Assembly (NCBI GenBank): GCA_021776565.1
Contig: JAJFFQ010000002.1
Location: forward strand, 1 to 64,000
Length of the DNA stretch: 64,000 nt
Source of the DNA: Robiginitomaculum sp.
Lineage (GTDB): Bacteria; Pseudomonadota; Alphaproteobacteria; Caulobacterales; Maricaulaceae
Reading direction: 5' to 3'
Positions within the stretch are counted from its first letter, which is position 1. Each line of letters begins with the position of its first letter. A program made the position numbers and the translations under genes. Below, in pieces: positions 1 through 9,213 of the stretch. The notes beneath the pieces were generated by a model that ran no database searches, was not told the DNA's origin, and saw nothing but the letters and a program-made list of their open reading frames with translations.

Positions 1-199
1 GCAGGAAATATGGTGTATTTTCAAGACCTTTTGACGCCTTTAAGCGAAAAAGAGACCTCGCCTTACAGGTGCTTTTATGAGAAGCTGTCTGTCGAAACCC
101 AGCCTTGCAAAGGCAGTTAGCCTTTGCTGCATTGACTTTCTTCCATTCAGCATCCCTTAAAAGCATGAAATTAAACCATTTGAATGAGTTTGAACCCTA
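1..199 (+). mobile_element. Partial MITE-like element (copy B), cut by window start
   Basis: Related to the element at 17599-17867 read on the minus strand. Positions 162-186 here are identical over 25 bases to the reverse complement of 17612-17636. The internal core at 17-36 matches the core at 17763-17782 at 15 of 20 positions. The right end, 177-199, matches the terminal inverted repeat of that copy at 18 of 23 positions and ends in TA. The left end lies outside the window. The short reading frame from base 10 (starting MVYFQ) resembles the one inside the other copy, but nothing shows that it is translated. The element ends one base before the osmC-like start codon. Confidence 0.6.
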
Positions 200-200
200 G

Positions 201-671
201 ATGAGCAACCAAATACAAAATACGACCCGAATTAGCGAAACCGGCAAAGGCCTATATCAAAATGAAATTACTATTGGTGACCATCACTTACTCGCCGGTG
301 AACCAAAAGGACTGGGCGGTGATGATAGTGGCCCGACACCTATGGAACTGCTCTCGGCAGCTCTTGGGGCCTGCACAACGATTACGCTGCGCATGTATGC
401 TAACCGCAAGGACTGGCCTCTGGAACGGGTCAGCGCGCAGGTAACCCACAAAAAAGGGCCGCGCGAGATATGCGAAGACGAAAACAGTGACAATGAACAA
501 AAACCCGGTCTGGTGGATATTTTTAACCGTACTATAAGCCTTCAAGGCCCATTAAGTGATGAACAACGGCAGCGATTGATGCAGATCGCCGACAAATGCC
601 CGGTTCACAAGGCGCTATCTGGAAATTCATGCGTGCGTACAATTGAAGTCAGAAGCATTGCTGATCTGTAA
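201..671 (+). CDS. OsmC/Ohr-family peroxiredoxin-like protein
   Basis: 156 residues, the normal size for the OsmC family, whose members reduce organic hydroperoxides in the cytoplasm with a cysteine pair. Both expected cysteines are visible: C58 in GACTTITLRMYANRK and C133 in CPVHKAL. The wording around both sites is closer to the YhfA-like branch than to OsmC or Ohr proper. ATG 201 directly follows the end of a MITE-like element, so the upstream region is element DNA and no clear Shine-Dalgarno sequence is seen. The start could be wrong or translation weak. The family call is secure; the substrate is not. Confidence 0.85.
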   Translation: MSNQIQNTTRISETGKGLYQNEITIGDHHLLAGEPKGLGGDDSGPTPMELLSAALGACTTITLRMYANRKDWPLERVSAQVTHKKGPREICEDENSDNEQKPGLVDIFNRTISLQGPLSDEQRQRLMQIADKCPVHKALSGNSCVRTIEVRSIADL

Positions 672-752
672 TAATTTGGTAAGAAACCTGATAGCCGCCG
701 GAGGTGATGTTACTTCCGTCGAAATGGCTGGATAAATTAAAGGATTGTATTG

Positions 753-2288
753 ATGACATTACGGCTTACCAGCAGCACGGCGCTGCTCCCTGCACTTTTA
801 AAAAGCAAATTGGCCAGAACAACTCTCGCCACCGGTTTGGCGCTGACCCTTGCTTTGGCTGGCACGGCACCAACAGCACTAGCACAAAGCAGCACCATCC
901 CGTTTGCAGCGGCACTGGCACCCGGCACCCCCATTTCGTTTGCCGACCTGATTGAACAGGTTAGCCCTGCCGTGGTCAGCATCAATGTTGAAACCAGCGA
1001 AAAAGTCTCCGACGAGCAATTACGCGAAAGACTGGATCAATTACCTGAGCAATTTCGCGAGTTTTTCAGGCGACAACAGCCAGATCAAAATACCCCGCCG
1101 CGCGCACGAGAAGGCCGCTCGCTTGGCTCCGGGTTTTTCATTTCCAAAACCGGCCATATCGTCACCAATAACCATGTTGTCGATAATGCCTCCAAAATCA
1201 CTGTGGTGATGCAGGATGGGCGCGAATTTGAAGCAGAATTAATTGGTCGTGATCCGCAAACCGATCTTGCCGTCCTAAAAGTTGAAGACGACACGGATTT
1301 CCCCTTCGTCTCTTTCGCAGAAAATATAAATTTACGCGTTGGGGACTGGGTGGTTGCCGTTGGCAATCCCTTTGGCCTGGGTGGCACTGCCACAGCAGGG
1401 ATTATATCAGCAACGGGGCGCGAAATTTCAAGCACATATAATCAGTTTATCCAGGTTGATGCCTCGATTAACAGGGGCAATTCCGGCGGCCCAACATTTG
1501 ATCTTTATGGCAATGTTATTGGCGTGAATTCACAAATCCTCTCACCCACGGGTGGCAATATCGGTATTGGTTTTGCGATTCCTGCGCGGATTGCTTCCAA
1601 AGTCACAGCTGAACTGATTGAAAACGGCTCCATCACCCGGGGCTGGCTTGGTGTAAATATCCAAAGCATCAATCGTGATCTTGCAGACAGTTTTGGTCTG
1701 AAAAACCGCGAAGGGGCACTGGTTGCCCGGGTCGTGGAAGACAGTCCGGCACAAAAAGCCGGGTTCAAGGCCGAAGATATAGTGCTTCGCCTTGACGGCG
1801 CAGCCATAGAAAATTCTCTTGATCTGACCCGCAAGGTAGGCGAGCTTTTTGTCGGGCAAAAGGCTAAGTTCCTCATTTTACGTGATGGCAAACGCAAAAC
1901 CCTGACCGTGACCATTGGCAAGCGCGAAGATGATTTAGGCGCTACAAACAACGAACCTGAGCCGGAAGAACCCAGCATTGACGAGTTCGGACTGGAGCTT
2001 GGCTCTCTTTCAACAGAGGATCGCAAACGGCTCGACCTAAAAGGTGAGCGCGGCATTCTGGTTGAACGCGTTAATGCTGAAAACACCGCATTCAAGAAGG
2101 GGATTCGCGCCGGCAATGCTTTGCTTGCTGCCGGATCAATCGACCTTAACACACCTGAGGATTTTGAACGCGCTGTTGCAGATGCCCGCAAGTCAGGACG
2201 CAAAGCAATCCGCGTGCTGGTGCAAAACCGCAACGGCCAATTATTTACCGCCCTGCGTCTTGATGAAGATAAAAACAATGACGGTTAA
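753..2288 (+). CDS. degP: DegP/HtrA-family periplasmic serine protease (Do)
   Basis: 511 residues from ATG 753; a TTG directly before it is less likely. An N-terminal signal peptide ends near the APTALAQ segment, around residue 45. The trypsin-like domain carries the triad H141 (NNHVVDNA), D171 (TDLAVLKV) and S244 (GNSGGP). Two PDZ domains follow, at about 285-385 and 405-500. Family members degrade or refold damaged envelope proteins. It lies 25 bp upstream of an OmpR-type regulator and its kinase, with glnE after them, an order often seen in alphaproteobacteria. A regulator beside a periplasmic protease suggests an envelope-stress circuit; that link is inferred. Confidence 0.93.
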   Translation: MTLRLTSSTALLPALLKSKLARTTLATGLALTLALAGTAPTALAQSSTIPFAAALAPGTPISFADLIEQVSPAVVSINVETSEKVSDEQLRERLDQLPEQFREFFRRQQPDQNTPPRAREGRSLGSGFFISKTGHIVTNNHVVDNASKITVVMQDGREFEAELIGRDPQTDLAVLKVEDDTDFPFVSFAENINLRVGDWVVAVGNPFGLGGTATAGIISATGREISSTYNQFIQVDASINRGNSGGPTFDLYGNVIGVNSQILSPTGGNIGIGFAIPARIASKVTAELIENGSITRGWLGVNIQSINRDLADSFGLKNREGALVARVVEDSPAQKAGFKAEDIVLRLDGAAIENSLDLTRKVGELFVGQKAKFLILRDGKRKTLTVTIGKREDDLGATNNEPEPEEPSIDEFGLELGSLSTEDRKRLDLKGERGILVERVNAENTAFKKGIRAGNALLAAGSIDLNTPEDFERAVADARKSGRKAIRVLVQNRNGQLFTALRLDEDKNNDG

Positions 2289-2313
2289 ATGACAACGATA
2301 AAGGCGTAACAAC

Positions 2314-2985
2314 ATGCGAATTCTTATTATCGAAGATGATCTTGAGGCCGCGCATTATCTGCGCAAGGGTTTGAGCGAATCCGGTCATGTTGCCGATCAC
2401 GCATCGGATGGTGAAATGGGGCTGGAGATGGCCCGCACTGCTGATTATGACGTTTTAATAGTGGATCGCATGTTGCCACGTCTTGATGGCCTGACCCTGG
2501 TGCAAACCCTGCGTGATGACGGGGAGAAAACACCGGTTCTTTTCCTCTCTGCACTTGGTGAGGTAGACCACCGCATCGAAGGCCTCAAGGCTGGCGGCGA
2601 TGATTACCTGACCAAGCCTTATGCCTTTGCCGAACTTTTGGCCCGGGTAGAGGCACAGGCCCGCCGCCGTGATCCCGAAGCCGTACAAACGCACCTTAAA
2701 GTGGGCGATCTGGAAATGGATCTTCTGGCCCGGACAGTCAAACGTGCCAGCCAGACCATCTTGCTACAACCCCGTGAATTTCGCCTGCTGGAATTTTTAA
2801 TGAAGCACGCCGGACAGGTTGTGACCCGCACCATGTTGCTGGAAAAGGTATGGGATTATCATTTTGACCCCCAAACCAACGTCATTGACGTGCATGTTTC
2901 ACGACTGCGCAGCAAGATCGACAAGGAATTTGAACGCCCGCTATTGCACACGGTTCGTGGTGCCGGATACCGCTTGCAGGGATGA
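2314..2985 (+). CDS. OmpR-family response regulator
   Basis: 223 residues. The receiver domain (about 1-115) has the acidic pocket E7-D8-D9, phospho-acceptor D51 (VLIVDRMLPRLDG) and conserved K101 (YLTKPY). A winged-helix DNA-binding domain follows (about 125-222), with the VHVSRLRSKID and HTVRGAGYRL signatures. The stop overlaps the kinase start as ATGA, so the two proteins are very likely translationally coupled and form one two-component pair. Target genes are unknown; the upstream degP is a reasonable candidate from position only. Confidence 0.93.
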   Translation: MRILIIEDDLEAAHYLRKGLSESGHVADHASDGEMGLEMARTADYDVLIVDRMLPRLDGLTLVQTLRDDGEKTPVLFLSALGEVDHRIEGLKAGGDDYLTKPYAFAELLARVEAQARRRDPEAVQTHLKVGDLEMDLLARTVKRASQTILLQPREFRLLEFLMKHAGQVVTRTMLLEKVWDYHFDPQTNVIDVHVSRLRSKIDKEFERPLLHTVRGAGYRLQG

Positions 2986-4427
2986 ACCGCTTGCCGACCT
3001 TTTTGCGAACGACCACGTTTCGCTTTACCATTCTGGCGGCCGCACTTTTTGCCTTTTCAGCCTTTGCCTTGCTGGCATTTGTTTATGAAAGCACAGCCGG
3101 TGTTTTTTCGCGCCAGACAGATGCCTTGCTGGTAACTCAAATCACCAAGTTCAAAACTGCCTTTGACAAGGGTGGTATCAATGCGGTCAATAAAATTGTT
3201 GTTGAACACAGCACCGGACGCGATCCGTTTTTGTACGTTTTCATCAAACCGGGGGGAAAGTTTGTCTCTGGCAATTTAAGTGCCTTGCCCCCTGCCATAC
3301 CAAAGCCGGGCGCAAGTCGCCGGTTTACCTACAAGCTTTACAATCCAGAAACCGGTATGCAGGAAACACACCGGGCACGCGGGCGTCTGATCCGCTTTGC
3401 CGGTGGTTATATGTTGCTGATCGCACGTGATACCGAATATGAAGCCGCGCTGGTGGATCGTATTTCCCGGGCCGTGTGGATAGCAGCAGGGCTGGTACTT
3501 GCGCTTGGTCTTATTTCCGGCGCTCTGATTAGTCGGCGTTTCGCCACCCGGCTGGATGCACTAAACGATGTGGCCCGTGATGTCATCGCTGGTGATCTAA
3601 AACGACGAGCACCACGCAATTACAGTAACGATGAGCTTGATGAATTGGCGGCTAATTTGAACGCCATGCTTAACCGTATAGAGCAACTTATGGCGGCCAC
3701 TCGCCATGCTGGTGATTCCATTGCCCACGATCTGCGCTCGCCCCTGACCAGGATGCGCAATCGGCTGGAGGCACAATTGCGCGAAGAGGGTGAACTGGAT
3801 CAAAAAGCCGCCGAGACAGCCTTGAACCGTACTTTGGATGATGCCGACGAGCTTTTGCAAACTTTCAATGCTGTATTGCGCATTGCCCGTCTGGAAGCGG
3901 GCGAGCAGCGCGAAACTTACGACCGGCTGGATCCAGCACCACTTTTACATGATCTGGCAGAACTTTTTGAACCCGTTGCTGAAGATACCGGACTCGCGTT
4001 TGAAACTGAAATTGATGAAGATCTTTTTATTCGTGCCGACCAAGGGTTATTGGCACAGGCAATTTCCAACATTTTGGATAACGCCCTCAAATACACGCCT
4101 GATGGCGGAGCGGTGGCTCTGCGTTTGCGTAAACAGCGTGACGGACAGGTGGCAATATCAGTTACTGATACCGGCCCCGGTATCCCGGCAGATAAACGCG
4201 AGGCGGTGTTTCGTCGCTTTGTGCGTCTGGAAGAAAGCCGCACCCAGGCCGGCAGTGGCCTTGGCCTCGCGCTGGTCTCCGCCGTGGCAAAGGCCCATGG
4301 CGCAGAACTGGTCATCGGGGATGGTGCAGGTGATGAAGACAAAACCGGCCCGGGTCTGCACATTGCCATGATTTTTCCATTGGCAAAAGCGCGCAAGACT
4401 AAAATTTCACCTGAAACAAACAAATAG
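2982..4427 (+). CDS. Membrane sensor histidine kinase, partner of the preceding regulator
   Basis: 481 residues. Membrane segments at about 13-34 and 165-185 enclose a periplasmic sensor region of roughly 130 residues. HAMP lies at about 186-238. The HisKA domain has phospho-acceptor H249 (DSIAHDLRSPLTR). The ATPase domain has the N box (NILDNALKYTPDGG), G1 box (DTGPGIP) and G2 box (GSGLGLALV). It overlaps the regulator by four bases. All catalytic boxes are intact, so it should be active. The signal is unknown. Confidence 0.92.
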   Translation: MNRLPTFLRTTTFRFTILAAALFAFSAFALLAFVYESTAGVFSRQTDALLVTQITKFKTAFDKGGINAVNKIVVEHSTGRDPFLYVFIKPGGKFVSGNLSALPPAIPKPGASRRFTYKLYNPETGMQETHRARGRLIRFAGGYMLLIARDTEYEAALVDRISRAVWIAAGLVLALGLISGALISRRFATRLDALNDVARDVIAGDLKRRAPRNYSNDELDELAANLNAMLNRIEQLMAATRHAGDSIAHDLRSPLTRMRNRLEAQLREEGELDQKAAETALNRTLDDADELLQTFNAVLRIARLEAGEQRETYDRLDPAPLLHDLAELFEPVAEDTGLAFETEIDEDLFIRADQGLLAQAISNILDNALKYTPDGGAVALRLRKQRDGQVAISVTDTGPGIPADKREAVFRRFVRLEESRTQAGSGLGLALVSAVAKAHGAELVIGDGAGDEDKTGPGLHIAMIFPLAKARKTKISPETNK

Positions 4428-4467
4428 TCCCCTTCCCCTGGCCGACTGGTTCAGGCAACTTAAAGGC

Positions 4468-7227
4468 GTGAATCAAAATTTTTTCAGCGACCGGTTATCC
4501 ACCTCTTTTGCAGAGCTTTGCCGTTTTGTAGGCCAACATGCGCCCTATTTACGCGCCCTCATGGCCCGCCGTGAAGGCACACTTTCTGCAATAGAAAATT
4601 CAGCGCCCGAAACTCTGGCCCTGAATATCTGTAAGGGCGTTAGTGACGCGGCCAAAACTCTGGCCCCGGAAAAACTGGATCAGGCACTGCGTCTTGCCAA
4701 AGCCGATACACATCTTTTATGCGCTCTGGCTGACATTGGCGGAATTTGGCAGCTGGAAGAGGTCACCTGGCATTTAACTGCTTTTGCAGACGCGACCATG
4801 CGGGCTTCGCTTTTGGGTGCTGTCCACACTTTGCAAGACAGTGGTCAAATTTCAAAACTGGCCGATGATCCAGACACTGGCCCACTACCTGGCCTGTTTG
4901 TCATTGCCATGGGAAAATATGGAGCATGGGAGCTTAATTATTCATCTGACGTGGATTTCACTATCTTTTTTGATCCCGCTATTGCCCAAAGCTGGCTAGG
5001 TGGTGACCCGTCCCGGGTCACAACCCGGCTAGTACGGCGTTTGGTGCAAAGTATGGGAGCAGTTACCGAGGACGGCTATGTCTTTCGCACGGATATGCGT
5101 CTGCGCCCTGATCCCGGATCAACCAACCCGGTGGTATCAACCACTGCCGCACATGCCTATTACGAAAGTGTAGGCCAAAACTGGGAGCGGGCAGCACTCA
5201 TCAAGGCACGCGTCTGTGCCGGTGACCAATTGGCTGGGCAGACGTTTCTGGCAGACCTGCAACCTTTTATCTGGCGGAGGTCACTGGATTTTGCCGCTAT
5301 TGAAGATATTCACGCCATGAAACGCCAAATCCACGTTTCCTTTAACCAAAGCGGATTTGAGGCACCAGGGCATGATGTAAAACTGGGACGAGGCGGTATA
5401 CGCGAGATTGAATTTTTCACCCAGACTCAGCAACTGATTTTGGGCGGGCGCGATAAAAGTTTGCGCGGAACGCAAACCTGCCCGGCGCTTAATGCTTTGG
5501 CCAAAGCAGAGCATATCAGCCTGGATACTGCAAAACAGCTTCAAAAATATTATAAAATTTTGCGGCGTGCCGAACATGGGGCGCAAATGCTGGGCGATCA
5601 ACAAACCCATGTGTTACCAGAAAACCCGGACAATCGCGCCGCCATTGCCGGCCTTACCGGCATGGGTGATCTTACCGAATTTGACGCACAAATGAGCCGT
5701 GTATTTACGCAGGTTCATACCTGTTATTCCGCCCTTTTTCCGCAAAGCGAGCCATTGTCTGCCCGCGGCGGCAGTCTGGTTTTTACTGGCGTTGAAGACG
5801 ATCCGGCCACCCTGGCTACCTTAAAGAAAAAGGGCTTTGAAAGTCCTCATATTTTTCTGGAACGTATGCGTGCCTGGCATGCAGGTCAGATACACGCTAC
5901 GCAAACACCAAGAGCAAGGGCGCTGCTGACGCGCCTGGGGCCGGAATTGGTTGAGGCATTGGCAAAAACCGGCGATGCCGATCATGCTTTTGCTATTTTT
6001 ACCCGATTTTTTGAAAATATGAATACCGGCGTGCAACCCTTGTCACTTTTTTGTAATCGCCCTGCCCTTCTCGAATTATTGGTATCTTTATTGAATACGG
6101 CACCACGGCTAGCCACTGCATTTTCAACCCGGATCAGTATTCTGGACGCCATGCTGGATCCTGGTTTTGCAACACCGCTTGGCGATGACCCGGATGCCGG
6201 AGCAAAGCGCATGATGGAGTGTGCAGAAGAGCACCCTGCGTTTGAAGCTCTGCTAAACGCTACCCGGCGCACGGCACTGGAGGAGCGCCTACGAATAGGC
6301 GTTCAAATTCTGACCGATAAAGCAAGCGCAGACGAAGCAGCTATTAGTTATAGTGCATTGGCTGATGCGGCCATTAGCACCCTTGCAACAGCATGCGAAA
6401 GCCAAATGCAAGAGCGTTTCGGCCCCGCCCCCGGCGAATGGGCCATTGTGGGTATGGGGTCTCTTGGGGCGAAACAAATGAACGAAGGCTCTGATCTGGA
6501 TATTGTTATGCTTTATCGTAAAACAGGGCAGAATGGAGATATTACAAAACCCGAGCAGTATTATGCGCGCTTTACCCAGCGCCTTATTAACGCACTTAGC
6601 GCACAAACACAGGAAGGGGCGCTCTATGCCATTGATATGAAATTGCGCCCATCTGGCCAGGCCGGGCCAGTCGCAGTGCATTGGCCAGCCTTCACCGCCT
6701 ATTACAAGGACAAAGCCTGGGTTTGGGAAATCTTGGCCCTTGGCCGGGCCAGAGTCATAACAGCATCATCGCAAAATTTTGCAAAACTCATAACGGATCA
6801 CATAGATGATATAATGCACCGAGTCCGGGATTTTGCTTCTATGAAAGTTGACATTGTCACAATGCGCCAACGTCTGCGTAATGAGTACCCCGACGCCAGT
6901 CTTTGGGATTTGAAACACGCCCCCGGCGGCCTCATAGAAACGGATATTTTATACCAGTTTTTATGCCTCCAGGATGACAATCCAACCACCGATGCACTAG
7001 CCGATAAACGTATTCAAACTTTACAAAACGCTCAGGCCTTACAATCCAGCTTATCGCAAATTTTACGTCTCTGCTTGTCTGCTGATGTCTTTAAACCGCC
7101 TTTCCCTGCGCCAGTGCAAACCTTGCTGGCAAACAGAACCGGCATGAAAAACTTCACGGCTTTGGAAACCCGTCTGGCGAGCGTCCAGCAAGATGTCATG
7201 AGCATCTCTGGCCAAAGTTTAATGTAG
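4468..7227 (+). CDS. glnE: Bifunctional glutamine synthetase adenylyltransferase/deadenylase
   Basis: 919 residues from GTG 4468. GlnE adenylylates glutamine synthetase when nitrogen is plentiful and removes AMP when it is scarce, under control of PII proteins. Two nucleotidyltransferase domains are visible, as expected: the N-terminal deadenylase motif near 148-168 (GKYGAWELNYSSDVDF) and the C-terminal adenylylase motif near 663-683 (GMGSLGAKQMNEGSDLDIV). Length is normal. It starts 40 bp after the kinase and may be read from the same transcript. No terminator is visible after its stop. Confidence 0.95.
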   Translation: MNQNFFSDRLSTSFAELCRFVGQHAPYLRALMARREGTLSAIENSAPETLALNICKGVSDAAKTLAPEKLDQALRLAKADTHLLCALADIGGIWQLEEVTWHLTAFADATMRASLLGAVHTLQDSGQISKLADDPDTGPLPGLFVIAMGKYGAWELNYSSDVDFTIFFDPAIAQSWLGGDPSRVTTRLVRRLVQSMGAVTEDGYVFRTDMRLRPDPGSTNPVVSTTAAHAYYESVGQNWERAALIKARVCAGDQLAGQTFLADLQPFIWRRSLDFAAIEDIHAMKRQIHVSFNQSGFEAPGHDVKLGRGGIREIEFFTQTQQLILGGRDKSLRGTQTCPALNALAKAEHISLDTAKQLQKYYKILRRAEHGAQMLGDQQTHVLPENPDNRAAIAGLTGMGDLTEFDAQMSRVFTQVHTCYSALFPQSEPLSARGGSLVFTGVEDDPATLATLKKKGFESPHIFLERMRAWHAGQIHATQTPRARALLTRLGPELVEALAKTGDADHAFAIFTRFFENMNTGVQPLSLFCNRPALLELLVSLLNTAPRLATAFSTRISILDAMLDPGFATPLGDDPDAGAKRMMECAEEHPAFEALLNATRRTALEERLRIGVQILTDKASADEAAISYSALADAAISTLATACESQMQERFGPAPGEWAIVGMGSLGAKQMNEGSDLDIVMLYRKTGQNGDITKPEQYYARFTQRLINALSAQTQEGALYAIDMKLRPSGQAGPVAVHWPAFTAYYKDKAWVWEILALGRARVITASSQNFAKLITDHIDDIMHRVRDFASMKVDIVTMRQRLRNEYPDASLWDLKHAPGGLIETDILYQFLCLQDDNPTTDALADKRIQTLQNAQALQSSLSQILRLCLSADVFKPPFPAPVQTLLANRTGMKNFTALETRLASVQQDVMSISGQSLM

Positions 7228-7297
7228 CCATGCGACGGGTTGGCTCTCTAGGTACGTTTGAACTTGTATTGGGTATGGCGCAATCAAGGAGAGAACA

Positions 7298-8023
7298 ATG
7301 AAACACATTATTTTGGCATCACTCATTACCGCTTCACTGGGAACAACCGGGGCGCTGGCGCAAATGGCACCGGCATCGCCAGGTGAAGGGCCAATGGGTG
7401 GGGATCGCGAAGGGCCAGAAGCCATGTTTGAACGCACTGACACCAATGGTGACGGTGTGATTACACAAGAAGAAGCCAAAGCACAGCGCACCATGTTGTT
7501 TGACAAGCTGGATCGTAATGATGATGGGTTTTTGGATAATGCAGAAAAACGCCTTGGTAAGCACAAACGCCATGCAAGGCGTAAAATGCATCGTACAGAA
7601 CGCAAGGCAGACCGCCAATTGGCGCTGGATACAGACAAAGACGGCAAAATTTCATTAGCAGAATTTGAAGCCAGGCAATCGCCCACGTTCACAAGACTTG
7701 ATAGTAATAATGATGGTGCCATCAGTGCAGAAGAACATAAAGCGGCCAAAGCCAAACAGTTTGCCCGCATGGATAATAATAAAGATGGGTTTCTTAGCCC
7801 GGATGACAAAAAACAACGCCATGAAAAGCATCGTGCCAAAGCTAAAAAACATAGCCGCGCATTTGATATAAACAGGGACGGGCGTGTTTCCCGTATCGAA
7901 TTTGTCGATACTCAAACGCCGATGTTCACGCATTTTGACCTGGATAAAAATGGTCAGGTAACACGCGAGGAAATGCAAAATGCACCACGTCCTGCCATGC
8001 ATGGAAAAGGTCGGCGCAAATGA
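7298..8023 (+). CDS. Secreted calcium-binding protein with seven EF-hand loops
   Basis: 241 residues with a signal peptide (MKHIILASLITASL, cleavage near the ALA-Q at about 21). Seven EF-hand loops begin at D48, D72, D111, D135, D159, D190 and D214. Six end in Glu; the fifth ends in Asp170. The linkers are rich in Lys, Arg and His. A periplasmic calcium buffer or sensor is the natural reading. A good ribosome site (AAGGAGAGAAC) precedes ATG 7298. The stop lies three bases before the sigma-factor frame, so the EF-hand protein and the ECF unit are probably cotranscribed. Confidence 0.9.
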   Translation: MKHIILASLITASLGTTGALAQMAPASPGEGPMGGDREGPEAMFERTDTNGDGVITQEEAKAQRTMLFDKLDRNDDGFLDNAEKRLGKHKRHARRKMHRTERKADRQLALDTDKDGKISLAEFEARQSPTFTRLDSNNDGAISAEEHKAAKAKQFARMDNNKDGFLSPDDKKQRHEKHRAKAKKHSRAFDINRDGRVSRIEFVDTQTPMFTHFDLDKNGQVTREEMQNAPRPAMHGKGRRK

Positions 8024-8026
8024 TCT

Positions 8027-8722
8027 ATGCTCGGGCTGGTATTTACCAATTCTGTGCCAGCGCGGGCCTACCCTATACAAGACATGACAACCAACCTGAC
8101 CTATAAACAGGCCATGCAGAAAGAGCCAATGCGGGTAAATATCAGACCAAACACCCGCCGGGCGGTGCATGACCCTGACACCAATTTGGTAAAACGTACC
8201 GGGCAAGGTGACCAAAGAGCGGCAACAGAACTGGTACAACGCCATTTGCCCAAAATTTTGGCACTGGCGCGCAATATGCTCGGCGATGCCGGGGAGGCTG
8301 AGGATGTCTCTCAGGAGGTCTTTATGAAGGTATGGCAAAATGCAGCCAAATGGCAGCCCGGCAAAGCCAGGTTCGAGACCTGGATGCACCGGGTCGCTAT
8401 CAATTTATGTTATGACCGCTTACGCCGCAAACGTGAAATATACACAGATCAGCTTCCCGAAAGAGAAGATGAGAATACGCCAATGGCCGATCAGTCGATT
8501 ATCGACGTGCAATTACAGGCACAGGTTGGAGAAGCAATGATACAATTACCGCCACGACAGCGCGCCGCTCTGAGCTTGTGCCATTTGCAGGAAATGAGCA
8601 ACATCGATGCGGCGAACACCATGGAGATTAGTGTTGAAGCACTGGAATCGCTTTTGGCACGGGGGCGGCGCGGATTACGCAAATTACTCGACAAAGAAGC
8701 CAGGGTATTGTTGGGAAAGTGA
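8027..8722 (+). CDS. ECF-type RNA polymerase sigma factor
   Basis: 231 residues from ATG 8027. Sigma region 2 (about 55-120) includes GDAGEAEDVSQEVFMKVWQ and the RFETWMHRVAINLCYDRLR segment. Region 4 (about 165-218) has LPPRQRAALSLCHLQEMSN. The first 35 or so residues are atypical, so the true start may be ATG 8084, 8114 or 8129; none has a strong ribosome site. The stop overlaps a possible GTG start of the next gene. With a membrane protein and a periplasmic protein downstream, it is expected to be held by the former and released by an envelope signal. Confidence 0.9.
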   Translation: MLGLVFTNSVPARAYPIQDMTTNLTYKQAMQKEPMRVNIRPNTRRAVHDPDTNLVKRTGQGDQRAATELVQRHLPKILALARNMLGDAGEAEDVSQEVFMKVWQNAAKWQPGKARFETWMHRVAINLCYDRLRRKREIYTDQLPEREDENTPMADQSIIDVQLQAQVGEAMIQLPPRQRAALSLCHLQEMSNIDAANTMEISVEALESLLARGRRGLRKLLDKEARVLLGK

Positions 8723-8730
8723 GGGACAAG

Positions 8731-9213
8731 GTGAACAGAGAAATAACACAAAAAGAATTCGAGAAACTCTGCCAGATATATGGTAGTTCAACTGATCGTT
8801 GGCCGACTGATACTCGCAATGCCGCAGAAGATTTTCAGCGCCAACAGCCAAAAATTACACAGCGCATTCTGGGTGATGAACGTATCGTTGATAAAGCCCT
8901 TTCACATATACCTCAACAAACTAGCAATGCGGCGCTGGAAGCGCGCATAGTAAACAGTTTTTCTGCACTGCAAACCAAAGTGACACCCCGGTCAGACCGG
9001 TTCGCACCTTTTGCATTTTTGGATGTTGTTGGGTATCAAAAAAGTTCCATTCCAGCCTGGAGCATGGCTTTAGCTTTGCTGCTGGTATCTGGATTTGTTG
9101 GTGGCTATACGGGGTATTCTTATGCACTGGACAGAACCAGCTCGCCAGACGTCATTGCCAATGCCTTTGGCACTGAACAGACAATTATTTTCGAGGAGGA
9201 TGGCGCAACATGA
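8731..9213 (+). CDS. Single-span membrane protein, putative anti-sigma factor
   Basis: No named family is recognised. The protein has a cytoplasmic N-terminal part of about 110 residues, one membrane segment near 112-134 (WSMALALLLVSGFVGGYTGY) and a short periplasmic tail. That is the usual shape of an anti-sigma factor. It lies directly after an ECF sigma factor and overlaps the next gene by ATGA. GTG 8731 is chosen because GAGGG sits five bases upstream; GTG 8719, overlapping the sigma stop, is the alternative. The role is inferred from position and topology only. Confidence 0.75.
   Translation: MNREITQKEFEKLCQIYGSSTDRWPTDTRNAAEDFQRQQPKITQRILGDERIVDKALSHIPQQTSNAALEARIVNSFSALQTKVTPRSDRFAPFAFLDVVGYQKSSIPAWSMALALLLVSGFVGGYTGYSYALDRTSSPDVIANAFGTEQTIIFEEDGAT

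Noticed and set aside
699..718. 7-bp hairpin (CGGAGGT/ACTTCCG) between osmC and degP
   Set aside because: No T-run and one weak pair; too little to call a terminator.
1505..2278. Minus-strand frame of 257 codons opposite degP
   Set aside because: Shadow of degP; very rich in Ser and Arg, as expected for a reversed coding strand.
7655..8389. Minus-strand frame of 244 codons opposite the EF-hand and sigma genes
   Set aside because: Overlaps two well-supported genes and shows no recognisable domain.
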